DNA of 64,000 bases, taken from NCBI GenBank assembly GCA_035265325.1, contig DATFOS010000172.1, forward strand, positions 1 through 64,000, read 5' to 3'. A program made the translations under genes and the position numbers. The notes under the pieces are model-generated. The model was not told the origin of the DNA. It did no database searches and was given only the letters and a program-made list of their open reading frames with translations. This document shows positions 24,743 to 32,179 of this stretch, in pieces; position 1 is the stretch's first letter; the number at the start of each line of letters is the position of its first letter. Source of the stretch: DATCLS01 sp035265325. GTDB lineage: Bacteria; Actinomycetota; Acidimicrobiia; Acidimicrobiales; VFJN01.

Positions 24743-25881
24743 GCCGGGGCCACCTGCGTGGCCCGCGCCATGCGCTCGACCGTGTCGATGTACTCCGCCA
24801 CCATCTCGAACACGACGTCCTTGCAGGAGCGGATGTTGTTCATGCGGCTCACGACCTGCCCGACCGGCATGCCGGCGAGCTCCTCGTTGCCGGACCTCTG
24901 GATCCGGGCCATCGCCTCGCTGTTGAGGATGAACTGCAGCGGCATGGGCAGCGTGCCCGGCGACTCGGGCGCCTCCCACGCCTCGGTCCAGGCCGTGCGC
25001 AGCATGCGGGCGGGCTTGCCCGTGAGCGAGCGGGACCGGACCGTGTCGCTGGCGCCGGCCTTCAGCAGCTTCCGCATGGCGATCTCGGACGTGTCGGACT
25101 CGGCCGTCGTCAGCCAGATGGAGCCCGTCCACACGCCCTGGGCGCCGAGCGCCATGGACGCCGCCATCTGCCGGCCGGTCCCGATGCCGCCGGCGGCGAG
25201 CACGGGCACGTCGACGGCGTCGACCACGTCGGGGACGAGCACCATCGTGGCCACCTCGCCCGTGTGGCCGCCGGCCTCGTAGCCCTGGGCGATCACGATG
25301 TCGACACCCTGCTGGACGTCGCGGACGGCCTGCTCGACGCGGCCGATGAGGGCGGCGACCTGCACGTCGAGGGCATGCGCCCGGTCGATGGCCTCCTTCG
25401 GCGGCGGGCCGAGGGCGCTGGCCAGCAGGGAGATCGGGTGGGCGAGCGCCACGTCGATGAGCGGCGTGCCCGTCGACTCGGTCCAGCCGAGGACGCCCTC
25501 GCCGATCGGCGTGCCGTCGCCTTCGCGGGCGGTCGGCAGCGGCGGCACGTCGTGGTCGGCGAGGACCTTCTCGACGTAGTCCCAGTGCTGCTGCGGGATC
25601 ATCTCGCGCAGCTGCTTGCCGAGGCCCTTGGCGTCGCCGTGCAGGCCCGCCTCGCGGTCGGCGCTCTTCACGGGCATCACGACGTCGACGCCGTAGGGCT
25701 TGCCGTCCACGTGCTCGTCGATCCACGACAGCTCGATATCGAGCTGGTCGGGGCTGAAGGCCAGCGCCCCCAGGACGCCCAGGCCGCCGGCCCGGCTCAC
25801 CGCGGCGGCCACGTCGCGGCAGTGGGTGAAGGCGAAGATCGGGAACTCGATGCCGAGCTGCTCGCAGAGCTCGTTCTGCAT
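24739..25881 (-). CDS. Nitronate-monooxygenase-family flavoprotein, KstR-controlled
   Basis: 380-residue FMN TIM-barrel protein of the 2-nitropropane dioxygenase/enoyl-reductase-like family. Features are FTHCRDVAAAVSRAGGLGVLGA near the N-terminus, AQGYEAGGHTGEVATMVLVP, VLAAGGIGTGRQ and a C-terminal helical extension. It is only distantly related to IpdC (50253). The promoter carries the window's only perfect KstR palindrome, and GGGGAGG lies eight bases before the ATG. Translationally coupled to the amidohydrolase that follows. Reaction unknown; an enoyl-CoA reductase-like role is conceivable. Confidence 0.82.
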   Translation of the reverse strand: MQNELCEQLGIEFPIFAFTHCRDVAAAVSRAGGLGVLGALAFSPDQLDIELSWIDEHVDGKPYGVDVVMPVKSADREAGLHGDAKGLGKQLREMIPQQHWDYVEKVLADHDVPPLPTAREGDGTPIGEGVLGWTESTGTPLIDVALAHPISLLASALGPPPKEAIDRAHALDVQVAALIGRVEQAVRDVQQGVDIVIAQGYEAGGHTGEVATMVLVPDVVDAVDVPVLAAGGIGTGRQMAASMALGAQGVWTGSIWLTTAESDTSEIAMRKLLKAGASDTVRSRSLTGKPARMLRTAWTEAWEAPESPGTLPMPLQFILNSEAMARIQRSGNEELAGMPVGQVVSRMNNIRSCKDVVFEMVAEYIDTVERMARATQVAPA

Positions 25882-25909
25882 GGCGGGTGCCTCCCCGTCA
25901 GCTGGAAAC

Positions 25910-25923
25910 TAGAACGTGTTCTA
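25910..25923. promoter_or_regulatory. Perfect KstR-type operator upstream of the NMO-like/amidohydrolase operon
   Basis: TAGAACGTGTTCTA is a 14-bp near-perfect palindrome that fully matches TNNAACNNGTTNNA. It lies 29 bp upstream of the start at 25881 and overlaps a minus-strand TAGTTT (25906-25911) that could be the -10 element. Confidence 0.88.
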
Positions 25924-25967
25924 AACCTAGCAGCGGCCCCCCGGGATGCGCCCGGGCGGGCCGTCGC

Positions 25968-27071
25968 TCAGGGCGCCACCGCGCCCCAGTCGGCGAAGCC
26001 GGTCGGGTCGTGGCGCCCCATCGAGGCGTGCTCGAACAGCCCGCGCCCCTCCTGGCCGTCGCAGTGGGCGACGGCGGCGTGGTCGATCACGCCGAACGGC
26101 ACGAGCGCCGCCACGGCCGGGTCCGTCAGGTCGTACTCCACGCCCTCGACCCAGCCCCGGCCCCGCCACTGGCCGTGCCCCCAGTCGCCTGAGCCGCCGT
26201 AGCCGGCGCCGACGTGGAGGGCGACCCAGGCGCGCGGCTCGACCGCGACCTCGACGTCGCGGCCGCCCCGCGCCCGCATGTGGAGGACCGCCTTCTCGGG
26301 CTGCCGGGTCCCGGGCCGGTAGACGATGTCGACCTCGGGCCAGCCCAGCTGCTCGATTCGGCCGTCGCCGAAGACGCGGGCCGCCTCGTTGAGCGTGCGG
26401 TGGCCGTCGGGCTGCTCCTGCACGATGACGACGAGGGCGTGGTCCTCGAACCGGACGGGGACGTACAGCCACCAGAAGCCCTCGATCGGCTCGTCGGCGG
26501 CGCGGCCCTGCGGCACCGGCTCGCCCACCGGGCGGATACCCCACGACCGGTCGCGCGTCCCCGCCCAGGTGCCCGGCTCGACCACGGTGGTCTCGCCCGC
26601 CACCCGGACCTCGCCCGACCACGTGCCGACCTGGGCGAAACGCGACGCGTCGAGGAGCACCTGCGTCCCCGCCCGCAGCAGGTGGTGCGGCTCGTCGAGC
26701 GCCGGGAACGAGGCCTCCCACAGCAGGTCGAAGCCGAGCCCATGGTCGTCGGCGTCGCACACCAGGCGGACGCGGCGCAGCGGCTCGACGACCTCGACAC
26801 GGTACGGCCCGACCCGCTGCTGCATCCGGTCCTCGCCCAGGGCGTCGGAGCAGCGCACGGCCCACTGGCGGTCGCCCCGGCGCACGACGGCGTAGGCGTC
26901 GATCACGCCGAGGTTGGGGTAGACGCCGAGCCCGGTGACCAGGAGGGTCTCGCCGGCCGGGTCGAAGGCGTTGAAGTACGACCGGTCGTAGAAGCTGCGG
27001 TCGCTGGTGGCGACGTGGCGCATCGACACTGGCGCCTGGTGGACCGGGAACTCGTCGAGCGGGACGGGCAT
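25968..27071 (-). CDS. DUF7064-like / AttH-CrtC-type lipocalin-fold protein
   Basis: 367-residue protein of the hydroxyneurosporene-synthase-like (AttH/CrtC, DUF7064-7065) type. It has two beta-barrel halves with many paired Trp and Gly-Trp motifs, for example GTWAGTRDRSWGIRP in the middle and FWWLYVPVRF. Such proteins bind or hydrate terpenoid or lipid substrates, and most are uncharacterised. It follows an APH-type kinase gene by 20 bp on the same strand, a recurring pairing in actinobacterial steroid and lipid loci. No signal peptide is seen. Function unknown. Confidence 0.7.
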   Translation of the reverse strand: MPVPLDEFPVHQAPVSMRHVATSDRSFYDRSYFNAFDPAGETLLVTGLGVYPNLGVIDAYAVVRRGDRQWAVRCSDALGEDRMQQRVGPYRVEVVEPLRRVRLVCDADDHGLGFDLLWEASFPALDEPHHLLRAGTQVLLDASRFAQVGTWSGEVRVAGETTVVEPGTWAGTRDRSWGIRPVGEPVPQGRAADEPIEGFWWLYVPVRFEDHALVVIVQEQPDGHRTLNEAARVFGDGRIEQLGWPEVDIVYRPGTRQPEKAVLHMRARGGRDVEVAVEPRAWVALHVGAGYGGSGDWGHGQWRGRGWVEGVEYDLTDPAVAALVPFGVIDHAAVAHCDGQEGRGLFEHASMGRHDPTGFADWGAVAP

Positions 27072-27091
27072 CGTGCTCCTCGTTCGGGGGA

Positions 27092-28279
27092 TCAGCCCCA
27101 GGGGCGACCGTCGACCGCCCGGGCCAGGGTGTCCCGGTGGTGCAGTAGGTCGTCCCCGGCGTCGGGGGCCGCCACCTGGCCGTGGGCGACCTGGCGGTGC
27201 CCGGTGCGGAGGAAGACGATCCCCCACTGCAGGGCGGCGTAGGTGCCGTACCAGTCGAGCGCCCGGGGCGAGTGCCCGGTCAGCCGCTCGTACTGCCCCG
27301 CCACGTCGTCGACGCGCAGGAACGACGGGAGGCCGGGCAGGTCCCACTGGGCGGCGAGGTCCTGGAACACGCGGTGGGCCATCAGCAGCCAGGCCACGTC
27401 GAGCTCACGCGGGCCGACGCCCGCCATCTCCCAGTCGAGGACCGCCACGGGCCGGGACGCCCGGTAGATCACGTTGCCGATGCGGGCGTCGCCCCAGGAC
27501 AGGACCGCCTCGCCGCCCTCGTCGGGCCAGGTCTCGTCGAGGCGGGCGAAGCCCTGCTCGACCAGCGCCGAGCGCATCCCGCTCGCCCGGACCGACCACT
27601 CGTACCAGGCCCGGGTGCGGGCGACGTGGCGTCGCAGGGCCGTGCCCCCGCCCGCCGACGGCCCCGACGGGTCGAGGAACGCGAACCGCGCCGCGGCGTC
27701 CTCGATGCCGTGGAGTTCGGCCAGCACGGCGACGGTGGCGTCCTGCAGCGCCCGCCGGTCCTCGGGCGGGGCGGCGAACAGCCAGTTGTCGCCGAACGTG
27801 TACGGCAGGACGTCGGGCGGCACCTCGCCGTCCACCCGGTCCATGACGAAGAACGGGGCGCCCACCCACGACCGGTCGGGCTCCCACCACCGCACGGTGG
27901 GCACAGGCACGGACGTGAGCTCGGCGACGGCCCGCAGCAGCGCCGCCTGGTGCCCCAGCTCGTAGGACGGGAACACGGGCACGTCGTCGAGGTCGGGCTC
28001 GAGGCGCGCCACCAGGCGCTCGGCCACCGGGCCGTCCTCGCCGCGCCAGGTGGCGTCGAACAGGACCGTCTCGCTCGACATGCCGTTGGCGCTGCTGCGG
28101 TCGATGTCGACGACCTCGGGCGCCGCCTGCTCGCCCAGCTGCCCCACCAGCCAGCGCCGCAGGCCGGCCGCGAGCCGGTCCGGGTCGCGCCGGGCCTGCG
28201 TGACGGTGCTGGCGTCCGGCCCGTCCGGCGGCGCCGCGGGCGCGCCGGCGACGGACTCCGGCCCTGCTGCCTCGACCAT
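27092..28279 (-). CDS. APH-family phosphotransferase (putative small-molecule / hydroxyacyl kinase)
   Basis: 395-residue aminoglycoside-phosphotransferase-fold kinase. The N-lobe has a GMSSETVLF glycine loop, and PFFVMDRVDGE is the hinge. The catalytic loop is LSWGDARIGN (catalytic Asp, Asn) and VLDWEMAG supplies the metal Asp. The type resembles the kinase domain of ACAD10/ACAD11, which phosphorylates 4-hydroxyacyl groups before dehydration. A similar role on a hydroxylated steroid acyl-CoA is conceivable but inferred. Antibiotic resistance is less likely in this context. ATG at 28279 starts a transcript divergent from the OYE-like gene. Confidence 0.78.
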   Translation of the reverse strand: MVEAAGPESVAGAPAAPPDGPDASTVTQARRDPDRLAAGLRRWLVGQLGEQAAPEVVDIDRSSANGMSSETVLFDATWRGEDGPVAERLVARLEPDLDDVPVFPSYELGHQAALLRAVAELTSVPVPTVRWWEPDRSWVGAPFFVMDRVDGEVPPDVLPYTFGDNWLFAAPPEDRRALQDATVAVLAELHGIEDAAARFAFLDPSGPSAGGGTALRRHVARTRAWYEWSVRASGMRSALVEQGFARLDETWPDEGGEAVLSWGDARIGNVIYRASRPVAVLDWEMAGVGPRELDVAWLLMAHRVFQDLAAQWDLPGLPSFLRVDDVAGQYERLTGHSPRALDWYGTYAALQWGIVFLRTGHRQVAHGQVAAPDAGDDLLHHRDTLARAVDGRPWG

Positions 28280-28311
28280 GGCGCCTCCCCCCGGGACGTC
28301 CCGGTGGGCGA

Positions 28312-28331
28312 GATCGTGGGCCCCCACGATC
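28312..28331. promoter_or_regulatory. 20-bp inverted repeat, candidate operator in the APH/OYE divergent promoter
   Basis: Nine-base arms GATCGTGGG (28312-28320) and CCCACGATC (28323-28331) are perfectly complementary around a CC centre. The site covers the expected -35 region of the rightward leaderless promoter and lies 33 bp from the leftward APH start. It does not match the KstR or KstR2 motifs. Confidence 0.6.
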
Positions 28332-28344
28332 GGGGCGGCAACGT

Positions 28345-28350
28345 TACGTT
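28345..28350 (+). promoter_or_regulatory. -10 element of a leaderless OYE-operon promoter
   Basis: TACGTT is followed by seven bases and the ATG at 28358, leaving no room for a 5' leader or ribosome binding site. It would drive the OYE-kstD-echA20 operon. Confidence 0.58.
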
Positions 28351-28357
28351 CCGCTGG

Positions 28358-29578
28358 ATGGCACCCCTGCCGGCCGGCCCGCCCGCGCTGCGGCCCTTCG
28401 AGAGCGCCCGGCTGGGGCCGCTCACCCTGCGCAACCGCATCGTCAAGGCGGCGACGTTCGAGGGGCGCACCCCGCGTGGGGTGGTGACCGACGACCTGGT
28501 CGAGTTCCACCGCCGGGTGGCCGCCGGCGGCGCGGCCCTGACCACCGTGGCGTATTGCGCCGTGTCGCCGGACGGGCGCGTCAACCGCCACGGGCTGGTC
28601 ATGGACGACGAGGTGGTGCCCGGGCTGCGCAAGCTGACCGACGCCGTGCACGCCGAGGGCGCCGCGGCGGCCGCCCAGCTGGGCCACGCCGGGCTGGTCG
28701 CCAACGCCCGCTCGAACCGGGCGCCCGCCCTGGCGCCCTCGCGGCGCTTCAGCCACGTGTCGATGACGCTCGTGAAGGGGGCGACGACCGCGCAGCTGGC
28801 CCGCGTCGTCGAGGACTTCCGGCGGTCCGCCCGCGTCGCCGTCGAGTCCGGCTTCGACGCCCTCGAGGTGCACCTCGGGCACGGCTACCTGCTCAGCTCG
28901 TTCCTCAGCCCCAACCTCAACAAGCGCACCGACCGCTACGGCGGCAACCTCGAGGGCCGCAGCCGCTTCCCCCGCGAGGTGGTGCGGGCCGTGCGCGAGG
29001 AGGTCGGGGACCGCGTCGCCGTGCTCGCCAAGCTCAACATGGCCGACGGGGTGGCGGGGGGCCTGTGGCTCGACGAGGCGGTCGAGGTGGCGCGCCTGCT
29101 GGAGGCGGACGGCTGCCTCGACGCCATCGAGCTGACCGGCGGCAGCTCGTTCCTCAACGCCATGTACTTCTTCCGGGGCGAGGTCCCGCTGCGCGAGATC
29201 GCCGCCAGCCAGCCGGCCGCCCTGCGCCTCGGCGTGCGCCTTCTCGGGCCCCGGCTGTTCCCGAGCTACCCGTTCGAGGAGGCGTTCTTCCTGCCGTACG
29301 CCCGCCAGGTGCGCGCCGCGGTCGGCCTCCCACTGATCCTGCTCGGCGGCATCAACCGGCTCGACACCGTCCAGCACGGCCTCGACGAGGGGTTCGAGCT
29401 GGTGGCCATGGCCCGGGCGCTGCTGCGCGAGCCCGACCTCGTGGAGCGCATGCGGGCCGGCGCCGCCACCGAGGGCCTGTGCGTCCACTGCAACAAGTGC
29501 ACGCCGACGATCTACTCGGGGACCCGCTGCGTGCTGGTCCCCGAGCCTGCACCGACGACCGCCGGGGGGCGCGCGTGA
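28358..29578 (+). CDS. NADH:flavin oxidoreductase / old yellow enzyme family
   Basis: 406-residue FMN TIM barrel. KAATFEGRTPRG near the N-terminus, QLGHAGLVAN, the EVHLGHGYLLSSFLSP active-site loop (His-x-x-His region) and RYGGNLEGRSRF are all typical of OYE/2,4-dienoyl-CoA-reductase N-domains. It ends in CVHCNKC plus a further Cys, resembling the [4Fe-4S] site of dienoyl-CoA reductases, but lacks the following FAD/NADH domain. It probably reduces a conjugated enone or dienoyl-CoA of steroid origin. Its stop overlaps kstD (GTGA). Confidence 0.84.
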   Translation: MAPLPAGPPALRPFESARLGPLTLRNRIVKAATFEGRTPRGVVTDDLVEFHRRVAAGGAALTTVAYCAVSPDGRVNRHGLVMDDEVVPGLRKLTDAVHAEGAAAAAQLGHAGLVANARSNRAPALAPSRRFSHVSMTLVKGATTAQLARVVEDFRRSARVAVESGFDALEVHLGHGYLLSSFLSPNLNKRTDRYGGNLEGRSRFPREVVRAVREEVGDRVAVLAKLNMADGVAGGLWLDEAVEVARLLEADGCLDAIELTGGSSFLNAMYFFRGEVPLREIAASQPAALRLGVRLLGPRLFPSYPFEEAFFLPYARQVRAAVGLPLILLGGINRLDTVQHGLDEGFELVAMARALLREPDLVERMRAGAATEGLCVHCNKCTPTIYSGTRCVLVPEPAPTTAGGRA

Positions 29579-31320
29579 GCGACGGAGAGAGCCGGGCCGA
29601 GGGCGCCCGCTGGGACCACGAGGTCGACGTCGTCGTCGTCGGCTCGGGCTTCGGGGGGATGACCGCGGCGCTGCGGGCCGCCCACCGCGGCCTCGACGTC
29701 GTCGTGATCGAGAAGATGCCGAGCTACGGCGGTTCCAGCGCGCTGTCGGGCGGCGGGGTGTGGATCCCCAACAACCCGGTCAACGTGCGCGCCGGCCTGC
29801 AGGACTCGGTCGAGCGGGCCCGCTCCTACATGGCGGCGATCGTCGGGGACGCGGTGCCGCAGGCCCGCATCGACGCCTTCCTCGCCGCCGGGCCCGACGC
29901 CATGGCCTTCCTCGAGCGCGAGACGCGCTGGGTCCGCTTCATGCGGGTGGCCGGCTACGCCGACTACCACCCCGAGGAACCGGGCGGCGAGCCCACCGGC
30001 CGGACCGTCGAGCCCGTCCCGATCGACGCCCGCAAGCTCGGCGCGGACGAGGACGCCCTGCTCCGCAACCGGATGATGAAGGCGCCGGCCGGCATGTACG
30101 TCACGCAGGCCGAGTACCGGAAGCTCACGCAGGTCCTGACCACGTGGCAGGGCCGGGCGGCGGCGATGAGGATCGGCGTCCGCACGGCCGTCGGCAAGCT
30201 GCTGCGCCGGCGTGTGATCGCGCTCGGCGCCGCCGGAGTCGCCCGCTTCCGCCTGGCGCTGCGCGACGCCGGCATCCCGCTGTGGCTGGAGACGCCGATG
30301 GACGAGCTCGTGGTCGAGGACGGCCGCGTCCTCGGGGTGCGGGCCACGCGCGACGGCGCCGAGTGCGCGATCCGGGCCCGGCGCGGCGTCGTGCTGGCGG
30401 CCGGCGGCTTCGAGCGCAACGAGGCGATGCGCAAGCAGTACCAGCGGGAGCCCATCAATGGCGTGTGGACGTCGGGCGCCGAGGGCAACACCGGCGACGC
30501 CATCCAGGCCGGCCTCGGCCTCGGCGCCGCCGTCGACCTCATGGACGACGCCTGGTGGGGCCCGTCGATCGACACCGGCGGGCCCGGGCTCTTCATCCTC
30601 GCCGAGCGGGCCCTGCCCGGCGCCATCGTCGTGAACTCGCGGGGCGAGCGCTACGTCAACGAGGCCAGCCCCTACGTCGATTTCGTCCACCGCATGTACG
30701 AGGTGCACGACGAAGACGGCGTGAGCACGATCCCGTCACACCTGATCATCGACCAGCGCTACCGCAACCGGTACCCGTTCGTGCAGGCGCCGCCCCGCGC
30801 CCCGCTCCCCCGCTGGATGACCAAGTACGGCATCGTCACGACCGCCGACTCGCTCGACGAGCTGGCCGGCAAGATCGGCGTGCCGCCCGAGGGCCTCGCC
30901 GCCACCGTGCGGCGCGTCAACGAGTTGGCCGCCACGGGCCACGACGACGACTTCGGCAAGGGCGACAGCGCCTACGACCGCTACTACGGCGACCCGGCCA
31001 ACACGCCCAACCCGTGCCTGGCCCCGATCGGGGAGCCGCCCTTCTACGCCTTCCGGCTCATCCCGGGCGACCTGGGCACCAAGGGCGGGCTGGTGACCGA
31101 CGAGCGGGCCCGCGTGCTGCGCGAGGACGGCACGGCAATCCCCGGCCTCTACGCCATCGGCAACACGTCCGCCTCGGTCATGGGCCGCGACTACGCCGGC
31201 GCGGGCGCCACGATCGGCCCCGCCATCGCGTTCGGCTACGTGGCCGCCGACGACCTCGCCGAGCCGGCGGCGGCGAGGCCGGCGGCCGGCGACGCGCCCG
31301 AGCCCGAGGCCGCCTCGTGA
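29575..31320 (+). CDS. kstD: 3-ketosteroid Delta1-dehydrogenase (KstD)
   Basis: 581-residue FAD flavoprotein of the KstD/fumarate-reductase family. The Rossmann motif VVGSGFGGMTAALRA is at residues 19-33, followed by YGGSSALSGGGVWIPNN, a C-terminal DLGTKGGLVTD segment and YAGAGATIGPAIAFGY, matching the FAD-binding end of Delta1-KSTDs. It introduces the 1,2-double bond of ring A, which together with 9-alpha-hydroxylation opens ring B. It sits between the OYE-like gene and echA20 with GTGA overlaps on both sides. The alternative is a related Delta4-dehydrogenase. Confidence 0.85.
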   Translation: MSDGESRAEGARWDHEVDVVVVGSGFGGMTAALRAAHRGLDVVVIEKMPSYGGSSALSGGGVWIPNNPVNVRAGLQDSVERARSYMAAIVGDAVPQARIDAFLAAGPDAMAFLERETRWVRFMRVAGYADYHPEEPGGEPTGRTVEPVPIDARKLGADEDALLRNRMMKAPAGMYVTQAEYRKLTQVLTTWQGRAAAMRIGVRTAVGKLLRRRVIALGAAGVARFRLALRDAGIPLWLETPMDELVVEDGRVLGVRATRDGAECAIRARRGVVLAAGGFERNEAMRKQYQREPINGVWTSGAEGNTGDAIQAGLGLGAAVDLMDDAWWGPSIDTGGPGLFILAERALPGAIVVNSRGERYVNEASPYVDFVHRMYEVHDEDGVSTIPSHLIIDQRYRNRYPFVQAPPRAPLPRWMTKYGIVTTADSLDELAGKIGVPPEGLAATVRRVNELAATGHDDDFGKGDSAYDRYYGDPANTPNPCLAPIGEPPFYAFRLIPGDLGTKGGLVTDERARVLREDGTAIPGLYAIGNTSASVMGRDYAGAGATIGPAIAFGYVAADDLAEPAAARPAAGDAPEPEAAS

Positions 31321-32117
31321 CCGGGCGCACGCACCCATCGGTCACCACCACGGTCCACGGGGGTGGCGTCGCCGAGGTCGTGGTCGACAACCCGCCGGTC
31401 AACGCCCTGCCGGTCGCGGGCTGGTTCGCGCTGGCCGACGCCCTGCGGGCCGCGGGCGCCGACGAGGCCGTGCGGGCCGTGGTGCTCCGCGCCGAGGGCC
31501 GCGGGTTCAACGCCGGCGTCGACATCAAGGAGATGCAGGCGACGGAGGGCTTCGCCGCCCTCGTCGGCGCCAACCGGGGCTGCTACGAGGCGTTCGGCGC
31601 CGTCTACGACTGCCCGGTCCCCGTGATCGCCGCCGTGCAGGGCTACTGCCTGGGCGGCGGCATCGGCCTGGTCGGCAACGCCGACGTGATCGTGGCGTCC
31701 GAGGACGCCACGTTCGGCCTGCCGGAGGTCGACCGGGGCGCGCTGGGCGCCGCCACGCACCTGGCCCGCCTCGTCCCCCAGCACAAGATGCGGGCGATGG
31801 TCTACACGTCGGCCACCGCCACGGCGGCCGAGCTGGCCGCCTACGGGTCGGTGCTCCGGGTGGTACCGCGCGACGGGCTGCGGGCGGCGGCGTTCGAGGT
31901 CGCCGAGTCCATCGCCGCCAAGTCGTCCACCGTCATACGGGCGGCCAAGGCGTCGCTCAACGGGATCGACCCCGTCGACGTCCACCGCTCGTACCGCTTC
32001 GAGCAGGGCTTCACGTTCGAGCTCAACCTGCTGGGCGCCGGCGACGAGGCGCGGGACGCCTTCGTAGCCGACAAGCGCCGCGATCCCGGTCAGCGGACCA
32101 CGCCCCCGGGGTCCTGA
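31317..32117 (+). CDS. echA20: EchA20, CoA-dependent ring-cleaving hydrolase of the crotonase family
   Basis: 266-residue crotonase with very close landmarks to Mycobacterium EchA20: DNPPVNALPV, RAEGRGFNAGVDIKEMQ, GYCLGGGIGLVGN, the segment FGLPEVDRGALGAATHL, and the C-terminal EQGFTFELNLLG. EchA20 hydrolyses a ring of HIEC-CoA, giving COCHEA-CoA for IpdAB (2334 and 1555). The GTG start overlaps the kstD stop. Here echA20 is in the kstD operon, whereas in Mycobacterium it is beside ipdAB. Confidence 0.93.
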   Translation: MTGRTHPSVTTTVHGGGVAEVVVDNPPVNALPVAGWFALADALRAAGADEAVRAVVLRAEGRGFNAGVDIKEMQATEGFAALVGANRGCYEAFGAVYDCPVPVIAAVQGYCLGGGIGLVGNADVIVASEDATFGLPEVDRGALGAATHLARLVPQHKMRAMVYTSATATAAELAAYGSVLRVVPRDGLRAAAFEVAESIAAKSSTVIRAAKASLNGIDPVDVHRSYRFEQGFTFELNLLGAGDEARDAFVADKRRDPGQRTTPPGS

Positions 32118-32139
32118 GGCGCCCCGGGGCGGCCCGCCG

Positions 32140-32145
32140 TACCGT
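32140..32145 (+). promoter_or_regulatory. -10 element upstream of the amidohydrolase-hsaEGF genes
   Basis: TACCGT is followed by a leader of roughly 28 bases with a purine-rich AAGGGGAGC ahead of the ATG at 32180. It would give an internal or separate promoter for the amidohydrolase and hsa genes. Confidence 0.4.
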
Positions 32146-32179
32146 CGCATCCGGACGCGACAAGGGGAGCGCACCCGCC

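Noticed and set aside
27092..28279. Antibiotic-resistance aminoglycoside phosphotransferase
   Set aside because: The fold is shared, but the gene is paired with a lipocalin-like gene inside a steroid cluster and there is no mobile-element context.
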